NCBI RefSeq assembly: GCF_000003855.2
Contig: NW_003101682.1
Span: 7,757,551 to 7,821,550 of the forward strand
From: Blastomyces gilchristii SLH14081
Taxonomy: Eukaryota > Ascomycota > Eurotiomycetes > Onygenales > Ajellomycetaceae
Direction of reading: 5' to 3'
Length of the DNA stretch: 64,000 bases
Positions 37,216-49,061 of the stretch are shown in pieces. The notes under the pieces are model-generated. The model ran no database searches. It saw only the letters and a program-made list of their open reading frames with translations, and was not told where the DNA came from. The position numbers were made by a program, and so were the translations under genes. Numbering within the stretch: position 1 is the first letter of the stretch; each line of letters starts with the position of its first letter.

Positions 37216-38163
37216 AGTCTGTATTTACTGCTTACAAAACCAGTCTCTTAATTAATTTATTTCTTTACAGTGTTCTACTACTTCTACAGCTATCTATCTT
37301 CAATGTCACACTCAGAGAACTCAGGTATTGTAATCTTCTCTTATTATATCTTTTCTATCACTGATTATCTCTTTACACTGTGTAGAACTGTAAATGAATA
37401 TATATAGTAAAATCAGATTCTTCTACAGTTACAGATTCTGTGATAAATAAGTCTGAACTCTCTCTATTATTCTAGATATATTAATACTTCATACAATCAA
37501 TAGTAGTCTCTTAAGCCTGTAAATAGTCTATTGAAATAGATATATTATCTGAGATTAAGTTTTATCACTGTGAGATTTATAGTTCTGATACATCTTTATT
37601 AACAGCAGTCTGTAAAAAGAAAACTATCATTTGAAGAGCTCACTGTATTATCAGATATTATAGAGAATATCTCTTATTAACTTCATTCTTAACTTAATTG
37701 AGAAAACAGCTGCAGTCATTATCTTTGATAATTAATTTATCTCTCAGTTCTGTAGATCTCTCTTCAGTCTTTCATTAATTATCTATATCATTATTCAACT
37801 CATTCTCAAGTCAATCTTATTTCACTTTTACAGACATACTTTCACTGCAGTTACAGTTCTATTCCTTCTATTAATAAGCTGTAAAATCAATCTTACAGAG
37901 TCTTCTGTTTTGAGCTTAGCTCTGCAATGTCTTTATACACAGAGACTCATATGCATTAAGATAGTTTTACAATCATTTCTGTACACAGTGTGAGGTTCAG
38001 CTAAATTGAATCTCAATATGCTTGTTAAGATTCTCTAATAGTCAAGAGAACGCTAAAACATCCTCTCTTATACTTATAAATAGTATTAAAATGAGCCTAC
38101 GGAAGTAATCTGATGATCATTTTCATCAATAGTATAAGATCTGTCAATTGATATCTTAGTCTT
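37216..38163. other. AT-rich stretch, nothing recognised
   Basis: About 950 bp of heavily mutated sequence between the tandem repeat and the Fot1-like element. No open frame, repeat match or RNA signature was found. Confidence 0.5.
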
Positions 38164-38289
38164 TAACTGTGTCATGCTTACTCACTCTCTCTAGTGAGTG
38201 TATCACAGTGTACAGAAAATCACACTGTATAGAAAATATTTTCAATATCTTCATTCTTTATCTTCAAATAATCATTATTAATTATAATC

Positions 38290-39740
38290 ATGTCTAAATC
38301 TTCTAATTACACTGAGAAGCAGTTGCAAAGAGCTATTAACACATATAAAAATAATTTAAAATTAAAAATCACATTTCTGTTACAAGAATTCAAAGTCTTA
38401 TATACTATCTTATATGAGAGAATTAACAGAAAGAAATCAAGAACTATAAGAGTTTCACTGAATTGAGTATTGAATGACAGTTAGAAAGAGATAATTAAGA
38501 TATGAATTTATTAATTGAATATTAATTTTTGTCTGCTTATTATCAAGTATATCAAAGCTGCTGTGAACTGTATATTAAGACAGCATTATACAGATTCAGA
38601 GACTGCATCTCTCATAGTAAGCAAGATGTGAGTATATCAATTCATTAAATGTCTGTCAGATTATGAATGAGTTAAGCAAAAGCTCATGAATTCAAAATAA
38701 GTGTCTTGTGAGAATATAAGCTTCATTATTAACTGATTTAATTGATATAAAGCTGTCTTCAATTAATATCATTTTTTTCACTGCAATATCTACAACTTTG
38801 ATGAGATTGAATTTCAAGAAGAAGAAGAATATGAATAGTGAGTTATAACTGCTCTTAAAGACATGAATTCTGTTATACAGTTATTATACTTCTGCAGATT
38901 AATAACAGTGATGAAGTGTATTAATACAGATAACACAGTATTGAATTCATTGATTATAATGAAATCAAAGATTCATCTAGAGAATTGATATATATACTTC
39001 AACTTATCTAATAACTACATTATCACTGTATCTGAGTCTGACTTTACAAATGATGAGATTGAATTTGAATGAATCAAGCAGTTTAATAAGATGATAAAAA
39101 AGTGTCAAATAAGTAGTTATCAACTGCCATTAATGAATAATTATAATTCTCATTTCATAGAAGAATTTATTCAATACTGTAATCTTTATAAGATTATTCT
39201 GTTTGAATTCTCATCTTATATAAGTTATATTCTACAATCTCTTGATAATATATCTTTTCAGCAGTATAAGTATTATTATACAAAGACAGTTAATGAGGCT
39301 GTCTACTACAGATATAAGCAGTATGATGACAGACAATTTCTTACTAATCTGAAGAGTGTTCAACTGTAAATATTTAAATCTAATACTATAAGAGCTGGTT
39401 TTACTAACTATGAAATGTATTCAGTTAATCACAATATAATTCTCAATTAATTGAGACCTTTTATCATTAATGATGCTCTGAATCTCAACATATACAATAG
39501 TGATAATAATGTATATAATCACTTTAAAGTTTACTCTGTTATCTGCAGATCAATTATTAACTGTCTTCTTATAATTAATCTTCTCAGAGATGATTGCAAA
39601 ACTATATCATTAAATTAATACAGCAGTTAAAATCTTAGAAGATGTGAAGAATACTCTTACATCTGATTTAATAAGACAGTTGAACAAAATCTTCAAGAGT
39701 AGCATAATTCAGATGAAATTACACACACACTGTAAGAGTA
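38290..39740 (+). pseudogene. Fot1/pogo-type transposase (DDE_1), broken
   Basis: Starts with MSKSSNYTEKQLQRAINTYK at 38290, followed by a psq-type helix-turn-helix (KLKITFLLQEFKVLYTILYERI) and a CENP-B/Tc5-like DNA-binding segment ending VYQFIKCL. The DDE domain follows: the first Asp lies in NFDEIEFQ near 38,800; the second motif reads LMNNYNSHF near 39,133, where the family has MDNYGSH, so the catalytic Asp is Asn through a G-to-A change; the third is ILQSLDNISFQQYK near 39,230. Stops occur in the N-terminal half; the only long open piece is 39091-39369. Not functional. Confidence 0.85.
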
Positions 39741-39750
39741 AACTTACAGA

Positions 39751-40254
39751 TAGACTGACTACTGAAACTATGAATTTCACATTTAATTTCATTTAATCTG
39801 ATCTCATACATTTCTTGATATGAATTCTGCTGAGACTAGTTATTAAAAAAGCATGTAAAGTGACTATATATCAAATCTTAAAATGAAATCATGACTTGAA
39901 AAAAATAAGAAAGTGATTTCATTTAATCTCATTTAATTTCATTCTTGATATAAAGTTACTATTTTTAGACATTTTAAGGTTTTTTAGACTATTTTTAATT
40001 TTTTAAAAAGTAATATTTTTTAATAATACTTAAATAAGATTTAAAGTTATTTAAAGTAATAAAAATAATTTAAATTGAGAAGTGAAAATCATGATCTCAT
40101 TTAAAAAATGTGATAAGAGTAGACAGTAAGTCTCACTGAGACAGTATGAGACTACTATCTAATGTTAAAACTGTGTAATGGGATCAGTCAAATTGGTAAT
40201 GAGACTATCAAAAAATCTGGTCCTGGTCCCAGACACGGTCACACGGTCAGTCTA
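39751..40254 (-). mobile_element. hAT-like MITE copy 4, left border of gene island
   Basis: 504 bp, inverted relative to copies 1-3. The left and right 8-mers are CTTACAGA and ACTGTGGC, so no TSD is seen, in contrast to copies 1, 2, 3 and 6. It abuts the inner end of the right Fot1 TIR. Transitions fill most of it, but the last 80 bp or so (from about 40,170) are unmutated and lead straight into normal-GC DNA. Confidence 0.88.
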
Positions 40255-40300
40255 ACTGTGGCACACTCACTAGAGAGAGTGAGTAAGCATGGCACGGTTA

Positions 40301-40940
40301 GGTGAGAATAGATAAATCCGCTGAAGGTTGCTAGGGGTTACGCTGTCATGCTGGAATTGGCAAATGCCAGACAAACAGCTTTACCAAACATTAGTGTTTT
40401 TATGCCAAACCCACTTCGTAGAGGCGTACACACACTGTCAATTGCCCCTCTGCCTCTTTCAGATTTTATCCTATTCCACCGCGGTTTGGACGACGCCAAG
40501 TCGGGGTCAACTCCTCCCTCGTTAATCTAGCTCAAATCGGTTAATCCGCATGTGTCACCTACTAAAGAAGGACTAGTTTATCCTCGGCCCACTCCTTTTG
40601 CTGAGAATCACGTGCATCCCGTGCATCCCGCCCTGTATGATTTTTTGGGTTGGAATGGGCGCAAACCTGTTTGTGTTGCAGCTTGCAGCTCGCATCCAGT
40701 CTTTCCAACCTCTTTCTCCGGCCAAACTGCATCTAGAACCTTTTTTCATATCCCATCTCAGGTGCATTCGAAACCCCTTGAGTTCGAGAGCTAGCGGCTC
40801 GCAAGTCGTCGCCAGCCATCTATCCCTACTAGTTAATCATTTCGTCACCCTTGCCCCTATCTAATGTCCATCACGATTGTCGGTTCGAAACGCCGTCGCG
40901 GGTACCCTGTTTGCTGGTTTACCTCTATCGATCTTAAACC
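40301..40940 (+). promoter_or_regulatory. Upstream region of the coiled-coil gene
   Basis: 640 bp of normal-GC DNA between the Fot1-like element and the ATG at 40941. It contains a short tandem CGTGCATCC repeat near 40,610 and pyrimidine-rich patches near 40,700-40,860. Several 60-90 codon open frames overlap on both strands without family features and are taken as chance. No clear TATA box. Confidence 0.35.
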
Positions 40941-42511
40941 ATGGACATAGCGACGGCGATGGCGCCAGAAAGCTTACCACTATCCTTCGTGGAAAACGAC
41001 ATCGAACCTAGCAGTTGCCCCCCAGTCAACCAACGCCAATACCATGAGGTTGTTCTACAAATCCCACCTAGCCAGGCGGAAGAAGACGTGGAAAAAGAGC
41101 TTATCAGTATAGCCCAAGGGATTGGTTTAGAGACCTCTAATGCTATACATCCACAGTTCGATATGTCCCAATTGGCGAACCATTTTCCCAATCAGTCTTC
41201 TCACCTTAACTTGGAATCTTCTCCCCTTACTTCAACCAGCTCTCCTCATGCAAATAACAATAATGTGTCTTCTCCGCCAACTATATCCTCAAGCAATGAA
41301 ATCGCCAGCAGTATGTATTCTGCTACCTCCATTTCCACGCGCCCAACATCGCACGGCTCCGTTGTAGAGCAGCCATCCATTTCGCCGGTGTCAAGGCCCG
41401 GACAGTGTTACAGGTCAAGTTTATCGTTCGTGAAACAGGGTAGTCGTGAGCGAAGGGTGAGGTTTAGTAGTTTCAGGTTATCCTTTGGAAAATTTCCGAA
41501 TTTTAGAAGGCGTTCCGCTACAGCCGTCTCAACACCTACCTCTCCTGTATGGTCCGAAACCAGATCCATCACGCCAGGCCTTGACAACCTACAATTCCTA
41601 GATTCGCAGTCCAAATTGGGAAACCAGACCCCGCAGTCGAATAATAACCCCTCGTTCAATCATAGCAATAATGTTGATAAGCTTGCTACGATGAAGACTT
41701 TGAATTGCCCTAAAATACAAGAATTGCGTAGTGCTCAGAAAGCCCAACGAGACCGATTCCTGGCATTCAAGGAAGAAGCACTCGAAACTCTTTATCTCAG
41801 GCACGAAGAGTCGAAATCTTTGAAGAGAAGGGAATATGAGAAAGTGGAACGTGATATAGATGACCAGGTTAGTGTGCTTTAGGTTTTAAACCTGCGTATT
41901 ATTCTGTGTTAACTTTACACTTTTAGAATATGCAAGAAGCAAATCGACTTGAGGAGCTTCAACTTAGCGCTGAACTCGATCTAGTTGAGGAACTACGGCG
42001 AGAAAGGCAAACTCTAGAGATGCGTATCCTCCATATGGAAGGTTACCTCAGTAACGCTCCGCGAAATTCCGAATCCAGGCTTTCGAATAACGATGTTGAC
42101 AACCACTCTTATATCCATCAACCCCACCGCCAAGTCACTCAAAAAGATAGGGACCATCTACTCGAAAAGTACCGCGAACGGGACAGGATGGATACTCTCC
42201 ATATATCAAAGATCAAAGTGCTCCGAGACACCCAAGAACGGAAATACCTAGAAACAGTGTCCAAGCAGGAGAAGAAAGCCAGCAAAGTGGCCCAAGTACA
42301 TGAGAACGCATTCCAGAACCTTGTCAGCCGTTGTGACAACGAGACTGCAGCTGCTAATGCGTGGTTTCTCAGTCGAAAACAACACCTGAGAATGAGGTGG
42401 ATGCTTGAAGAAGCGATTGTTAGAAAAAGATTGGAAATCGACACGGGTATCTCTTATGTTCCATTGCCAGTGATTTCATTTTCGGAGGAATATGCAGAGA
42501 GACCTGATTAA
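40941..42511 (+). CDS. Coiled-coil protein of unknown function, 2 exons
   Basis: Model: exon 1 40941-41867, 59-bp intron 41868-41926 (GTTAGT...TTTTAG with a TGTTAAC branch region), exon 2 41927-42511; the phase-0 junction joins DIDDQ to NMQEA, giving 503 residues. Residues 1-155 are Ser/Thr/Pro-rich and look disordered. A basic patch (SRERRVRFSSFRLSFGKF) lies near 170-190. From about 250 to 345 and again from 375 to 470 the protein is rich in Glu, Lys, Arg and Leu with heptad-like spacing, indicating long coiled coils. No catalytic motif, signal peptide or membrane segment is seen. It is probably a cytoplasmic or scaffold-type fungal protein; I do not recognise the family. The intact frame and normal codon use argue for a living gene. 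Confidence 0.85.
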
Positions 42512-45319
42512 TCTCGACTCACACAACACGACGCGCATCTCATGAATCAACCTTGGTGCGCTCCCCTTTGCTCTCTGTCTGCAATACGCCCTGGCACTCC
42601 GGCACCCACGGCTCCCATTGATATGCGGTCCGGTTTATGAAGAGTCCGACACTTTCACGCTCCCCTAAGTATCCACCCCATATCAACTCTGCATATAACT
42701 CGTACTCCTTTCTACCTTTTAACGGCCCTTTCATCCCCTGTTTTACGACATGATGCCAGTTCTATACCCCTCATTTTCTGTTGCATGGTTCTCATTCAGT
42801 TTTTCTTTTCGTTTGGTTTTTTCATTTTTGTTGCATAACATGATTGGTTTTGTTTACTTTGTATAGAGGAAAGGTGTCAAGAAAAAGGGCAAAAAATAGA
42901 AGCAGATTTAAGCGATCTGTTTTTGCCCATAATATTTAGTGTAATATTTCATTCAGCCGTACATACCAAACTATATATTAAGTTAATTCGACTTGCGATC
43001 CCTCTATTCTACCTTGTTTTGTAATACTGATTCGACAAGCCTCTGTGAAGACCTACCCTCTAATCATTCTGTTCGATTTACTCTAGTGCTTAGAGAACGA
43101 TCACATACTTACTTGACCAACATAATAAAGTCTACCATAGATCATTATATATAGGTCACCGACAATGACTCGTAATAACGAGGACGAGTACAGTCATTCC
43201 TCTTCTTCTACTTGTTCTACTTCACTTATCAAATTCTGATACATATTCTAATTTTGAACCATGCGAATTTTCAAAGCCTCTTTAAGTTAAAACGCGAATT
43301 GTGTCATTGTCTTAATGACGTCTCCTGAATGCGGGGAAACACTTCAGGTGTAACTGGAACATGATTAAAGTTTTGGGGCTCAAAAACGTGCCTGCAGGGG
43401 TTCGTGCCTGCAGGGGTTCATTTAAGCTTAAAATTCCCCGTCCCAACTAGCGCAATGCCCATCCATGAATGACACTTCAAAACAAATCCTTTAACCCCTT
43501 GCGATCCTTTGTACACTAAATTGAGGACACGACCATCACAATTTTGAGATCGGAGAATTATGTGGAGCGGTTTTGATTTAATTTAGTAGTTCCCATGAAA
43601 AATGGCAGATGTTCGTGGGAAGCACTCCGCATATTGGTCATTTCTGAGGTTTGAGAAAGATGTTTCACGAACTCGTTGCTATGTTACAAATTGACACTAC
43701 GTCACCCAATATCTATATCTGACATTACACAGAATCCCACATCAACCTGCCAGATACGATTTTAATGTAGTATGCTTCACAAAAAATTGATTTTGTACTC
43801 CATTAACTTTTCCACGGTTGCATTTTAAACAACCGGATGAATACAATCGACCTCGCAAACGCTGGCAGCTGCCATGAAAAATAAATAAAAATCCAAATCA
43901 GAAATACGTTTTAGACAACCTCTAGTTAATTCTACACCTCTTCAAATCTAGCCATTTTTATTAACATGAATGGGACCTTGTTTAGAATAAAGCTGCCGCC
44001 TGTTCTCGATGAAATCCATGGGTATTTGTTAATTCCCCATGAATCTGATTCAGGTGTTGTCATTTTGATGCTGGTGGGAGACTTGCATGATCCAATTAAC
44101 AGCGCTAAAAGCCTCTAACTCTCAAGACTAAAGAGTATGTACGTAATGTTCAACTTTGACAAAACAAACTTCTTCCGGCTACACCACGAGAGTTATGGCA
44201 AAGGTTCCAGTGTCAACTTTTGGAGCGATACTCGACGTCATAAAATTAGATCTATGAAAATGCAACAATGAAAAAAAGCGCAACCGCTAAATATTTTATT
44301 TTTACTACTAATATTATCGTCGTTCAATTCTCCACAACTCCCCCTTATCATCGTGCGACTTCTGTTCAACTACCTTGCAAAGCTGCTTATCAGCAATAGG
44401 GTATTTTTGATATTCCACCTGTCAAATTCGTTCCCATCGCAATTCCCTTTAACGTGACGCATCGTCCTGGACTGGGTGACTCCTTCAGCACTGGTGAGAA
44501 AGTGGAAGGGTTGTTGCGTCCATATCCCCTCCTGTTCTCCCCATTTTCATCGCTCACTACCGAAACAAAGATGAACGATAAGCGTAGGCAAAAGCCTGAA
44601 CGACCGGCTGGTGAGAGAGCTCATGTACAGACATTTTTTCGCTTAAAAAAAAGGTGGGGCGTCTTCCCAGTGCTTGCCAGTAATAGGCGATGGCTCAGAG
44701 GATGCCGAGATCGCATCGCGATTTTCTCGCCAGAGGCTTTAAGGCCGTCCAACTCCCAGTACTTTTAGTATTGAACTCCCTCGGTTAACTCATTTTGAAA
44801 CGGTCCAATTCCTGTAACCCTAAAATTCGAGAGGTGACCAAAAAACGAAACTTCAAACGAATACAGGATATGGAACTGGTACTTTGGCGTCTAGCCCTCG
44901 AGTTCCAGCGACTATATTGGCATCTACTTTTCGAGATAAAGTGGAGAAAGGGTATCCAGCCGTACGCTTTAGATAGTAGTTAGGGACCATTAGTAATAAA
45001 TCGAGGCTACAGCTGCTAGCGGTGGATACGCAGAGCGTACGCGGATGTTTCAACGTAATGATGAGCCCGCATGCGACTGATTATGATTAAGAACCAGTAG
45101 TGATCGCCGTAGTGTGCATGTACTTGGTAATAAATACCACGAGATGGGTTCTCACTGCGGATAGAGCCTGGCAATCGGGGAGAGGGACATGTCAGTAGAA
45201 ACCACAGCGGCCAATCAACGAGCATAAATGTCATCATACAGCTAGGTTGGGCATATGTGACAATGACACAATGCGTTAGGTTTTCAATTATTCCGAATTA
45301 GCCGCTATGTATGACCCAC
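42512..45319. other. Intergenic, no convincing gene
   Basis: 2.8 kb of normal-GC DNA between two convergent genes. 42,512-43,100 is AT- and T-rich, like a 3' UTR. A 16-bp unit is duplicated in tandem at 43387-43418 (CGTGCCTGCAGGGGTT twice). Open frames at 44454-44768 (104 codons) and 44795-44983 lack domain features, splice support and compositional bias, so they are not called. Confidence 0.5.
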
Positions 45320-46322
45320 TCATCCAGGTTTCAAGGCACCGCGCAACCTTTCAATTGCACTTTCGATCCGCCCGTCACCCCCTGTCAGTAAGTTTTCGGT
45401 CACTTTATCTCTGCCCTCATCACCAATGATAATAGCGCGCTCCACATATCCCTTGTTGGAGAGTTTTATGCGGCCTACACGGCCATCCCGCCATTCAATG
45501 CGAATGTATCTCGTCTCGATAGCGGTTGCATTAACGGATACAATCCCCAAATCGCTTTCAGGCCGCGGGTCGTCATGAAGGTTGCGCTGCGACACCTGCG
45601 ACTCATCCATGCCGCTCTCGTCCGGGATACCAAGTTCCTCTTGTAACCACTTGAGCGCATCGCAGCGCAAATGCCAAGCGACCAGCTCCTGCCTTAATTC
45701 TCGCACGAGGCTACGCAAATCCTGCTTTGGAGTCTTGCGCGATTTCGCAATTGCGGAATCCGCTCCATTTGTGCCACGGGGCACAGAAAGGTATCTTTGT
45801 TCCAGCTGAGTCAATGGTACGAAGATAGGAATGGTATGGCGATGTACTTGGAGGAACTTCTTCTCCGGTCCGCCAACGCGTTTTAACAGTAGATAGTATG
45901 GTTTAACAAAGGTTCCATGGCGCGTGCAGATGTCAATTCGAATACCTAGTAAGTTGGATGACGCCGCGTGAGGCGAAGGGTCCTTAAAAGGAAAGGATGT
46001 AACGGAGAAGGTAATGCGATGGTGGTTGGTTTGGGCATGCTTTCCGCTACTCAGGATGACAGGTTCTATATCCTTTTCCAACCCGAGCGGAACATGCTGA
46101 GCCAGCACATCTTGTACGGTATTGGTCGATAGGAGGCTTGATGAAAGGAGTTGCCTGCGATTGGAGAGATTGTGGACTATGAATGCTGTCAGCAATAACA
46201 AACGCCGGGCGGGAACGAAGGGTGAACTGACTCTGGGCACGTAGTGCGGCGATTTCATCGTCGAGGCCGCTTGACACGTCGTCTATGTCAGGCACAGTGG
46301 TATCCAGCACATCTACAGACAT
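45320..46322 (-). CDS. CENP-O/Mcm21-like kinetochore protein, 2 exons
   Basis: Minus-strand model: exon 1 46322-46232, 55-bp intron 46231-46177 (GTCAGT...TTCATAG with a GCTGAC branch site), exon 2 46176-45320, 315 residues. The junction restores the typical N-terminal coiled coil LDDEIAALRAQ-IHNLSNRRQLLSSSLL. The central part (LLGIRIDICTRHGTFVKPYYLLLK, HRHTIPIF, then REL..ELVAWHLR) matches the fungal CENP-O family (Pfam CENP-O/Mcm21), a subunit of the inner kinetochore CCAN/COMA complex that binds CENP-P. The C-terminal domain (RYIRIEWRDGRVGRIKLS) is also conserved in filamentous fungi. An upstream in-frame ATG at 46478 would add 52 residues without family similarity, so the shorter start is preferred. 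It is divergent from the secreted-protein gene. Confidence 0.82.
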
Positions 46323-46953
46323 AGCGACGTCATTTACCACGCAGATACGGGCATTGGGTTTTCCTAGGTTGTCCGTCTCGTCGTGGATGTTGTGCTGATG
46401 ATCAACATCGATTGTTTGGTGATGTTGATGCCAAGGCTTGAGCGTGGTAATAAATTCCTTGGCACGTGTAAAATACACGCCTGGTGCATATTTTATTCAT
46501 GCATAATTTTTTGTACCGTACCAAGCTTGTGTCGCTTGTCCCCTCTATTAGGATACCTCGTACCCCCACAACCCGCTTAACCTCCTCATCCACCAATAAC
46601 AGACATCACACAATGCTCTTCGACACTCTGCAACAGCCTAGACGAGGCGCAGACCAATTCGATCAAGTGCAAGGCCAATCGCTGTCAGCACCGATTCCAC
46701 TTGTGTCAGCAAAGTTCGTGATCTTAGGACGTTTCAAGTCGCTTGCACAGCACACAAAAGAGTAACATACACACATGCAGAAGCAAACTTGGAATTGAGT
46801 GATCAAGTTTCGCCATCCCGTGCGGCGACGATCAACATGGCTGAGCATGCACATATAAGACTTGGAGGCCATCCCGGGCTCGCCCTGGCCTGCATGATGT
46901 AGAATCAAGAAACACTTTTCCAACCCGCTCTCAACCCACTATCAAGAGACAAC
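46323..46953. promoter_or_regulatory. Divergent intergenic region with TATA-like box
   Basis: Shared upstream region of the CENP-O gene (-) and the secreted-protein gene (+). CATATAAG at 46852-46859 lies about 95 bp before the ATG at 46954 and is a plausible TATA element, followed by a C-rich stretch. The CENP-O side has no evident TATA, as expected for a housekeeping gene. Confidence 0.45.
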
Positions 46954-48217
46954 ATGGTGGTCTTGCCTTCACTGCTTCTCACCGCGGTTGCAGCCCTCTG
47001 CGCGCTGCCCCTAGCGGCCGCAGAATTCAAAAACATCACCGTGAACGACTACAAGCTCAAAGCAACTGGATGCTCTGACAATATAAAAGACCTGGATAAG
47101 GTCCTGCCCATCAAATCGGTCAAACAAGTCCTGGCAACCACTAATCATAGAAACCCAGACTCTTCTCCAGATGTGAAGCACACTCTGCAAGCTTTTACGT
47201 GGGAGGACGTCGATGGGTATGATGATGTCAACACACGGAAGTGGTATCCTCAAGGCATAACCACGACCGCAGACGCAACCGATACGGGTGACTATGAAGG
47301 CGACGTCGCCACCCTGATATCCTGGCACTCGGATAATTATAATGATGGGAAACGCGGTCCGCGCATCTCCTTCATCAACATGAATAAAGGAGCTGAGAGA
47401 GCCTACCGCAATATCCTCCTTGTTCGGCCGACCGAGGGTGGGTCAAAGCCCAATTTCGAAGCGCTTAGTGGCCTCCATGCTGGTGGGATTGCCTGGTACG
47501 GGCATTACCTCTATGTGGTCGCGACTACAGGGGGACTTCTGGTCTTCGATTTGAGGCACATCTACGAAGTTGCCATCGGAGACGGTATTGGCCGTGTTGG
47601 AAATGAGTATCAAGCACACAATTACAGGTAAACAGATCCCTTTCGACAGTTGCCGCCGATTTTCTTTTTAACATTTTTCGCTCCAGATATGTCCTACCGC
47701 AAGTGCGAGCCTACAAGTGGCAGCCGAAAGAAGGTGTCAAAAATTTGCATTTCTCCTTCGTTGGACTTGACAAGACTAGCAACCCTCCAAGGTACGTACA
47801 TATTCATAGAAGTAAATACACCCCCGTATACTGTCGAAATGAAGCTCTAATGTACATCCAAGCCTTGTTACCGGTGAATGGTTTCCGAGTGGCCCCGGTC
47901 GCCTTACACACTGGGATCTCGACGAAAGCAGCCACTTACTTAAAGTCGATGGCGACAACATCGCAACTGCCTCTCGAGCTGTCCAGCATTCCCTCACTAA
48001 AATCCAGGGCAGCATCATGATCAACAACAAGTACTTCCTGACCCAGAGCGGTGGTAGCTTGTGGACGTTTACATGGGAGGACGGACAGGAGGGGTATAAG
48101 GACGTGTTCTCTGGCGTGCCGGAGGACTTGTCTTATCAGAAGGGGTATGGGCTGTGGGCACAAATGGAGATGCCGGGAAATAGACATGTTGTTGCTCTTG
48201 ATCTTGAAAAGTTCTAG
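46954..48217 (+). CDS. Secreted protein of unknown function, 3 exons
   Basis: Model: exons 46954-47627, 47687-47791 and 47863-48217; introns of 59 bp (GTAAAC...CTCCAG) and 71 bp (GTACGT...ATCCAAG); 377 residues. The N-terminus is a clear signal peptide (positively uncharged MVVLPSLLLTAVAALCALPL, Ala-rich cleavage region ending LAAA before EFKN). The mature protein is Trp-, Tyr- and Gly-rich with beta-strand-like repeats (AFTWEDVDGYDD near the start, LHAGGIAWYGHYLYV, GGLLVFDLRHI, WTFTWEDGQEGYKD near the end), suggesting a beta-propeller-like fold; that is inference. It resembles the uncharacterised secreted proteins common in Eurotiomycetes. No catalytic motif could be assigned. Both splice joins keep the frame and reconnect similar composition. 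Confidence 0.85.
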
Positions 48218-49061
48218 GATATATTGGACATAATTTCTTCACGTTAATGTGTGCCCATAATCTCTGTATTCATCTGCGCTCATGAAGCATACTAAATTGA
48301 TATGCCCCTTATTGCTGGACCCCCATATACCAAGATTCTCTGTTTTCGGTGCAAGATATCTAGATATGGCATTTATAATTTGAAGTTTCAAGTGCTTCCA
48401 AGTCATAGGAAAGTAGGTGCCTCCCTCAGATAGAATGCGTTGGAAAATTCCACTCCAATTGCAAACTACAGCCCAAATAAAACGAAGATGCAAATTCGTA
48501 GCTATATCGCAGGCGGATTCATTCCACATTGTACGTTTCTATTGGATCTGGTATGCCAATTAGTATGCCCTATTGAAGGCAAGGTGTTGTTTCAATGAAA
48601 GGCTGTTGGGAAATAAGAGGTCATGCGCTATGAACGCCACCAACATTGTATTACTACTATTTTTCTTATCATCATCAGCCTACTACAATTGCTCATTAAA
48701 TACTTGCTAATGCTAGCTTCTTGGCTCACACATTCATTTTCCTATAAATAGTGCCATATTTTGTATGCAATTAGCTAGGATAGATAGAGTACAGAGAATA
48801 TAAGAAGCAGATCTTGATACACATGAGATTCATATGTTTCCGACATATTCATCCGAGATACCCATTCCGACAAAGGCACATAGCCAGGATGATTAGCCCC
48901 TTGATTGCCCCGCGACATGGCATCCCTAAGTAGGACACCAAACTTTGTATTCAACACCAAGTGACTTAGAAAACGGCGGAGCCAAGGAAAGGCTTCATTT
49001 GGTCGGCCCCCTGATTACAGAGGCTATGTCCCAAGGTTTGCCTGAAAGTTTGACCAGGAAG
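48218..49061. other. Intergenic, nothing recognised
   Basis: 3' flank of the secreted-protein gene followed by 500 bp of unremarkable sequence. A CCTATAAATAG string near 48,740 looks like a TATA box, but no gene follows it. The decamer AAGTTTGACC at 49046-49055 recurs at 49775-49784 on the far side of the next element. Confidence 0.45.

Larger units (their letters stand above)
38166..40298 (+). mobile_element. Fot1/pogo-like (Tc1-mariner superfamily) DNA transposon, decayed
   Basis: Bounded by 44-bp terminal inverted repeats (38166-38209, 40255-40298) flanked by TA on both sides (38164-38165, 40299-40300), the target duplication of Tc1/mariner elements. The TIR begins ACYGTGYCATGCTTACTCAC and contains a palindrome (CACTCTCTCTAGTGAGTG). 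Without the MITE (39751-40254) that abuts the right TIR it is 1.63 kb, in the range of Fot1-type elements (about 1.9 kb). The left TIR carries C-to-T changes; the right one, at the edge of the gene island, does not. Confidence 0.85.

Noticed and set aside
40880..40895. GGTTCGAAACGCC, B-box-like
   Set aside because: No A box at proper distance and no cloverleaf; likely chance within the promoter region.
44454..44983. Two consecutive plus-strand open frames of 104 and 62 codons
   Set aside because: No family features, no splice join that improves them, and residue composition like random translation of GC-normal DNA.
46323..46478. Longer N-terminus for the CENP-O homologue starting at 46478
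   Set aside because: The added 52 residues do not resemble the family, whereas the start at 46322 leads directly into the acidic leader and coiled coil.
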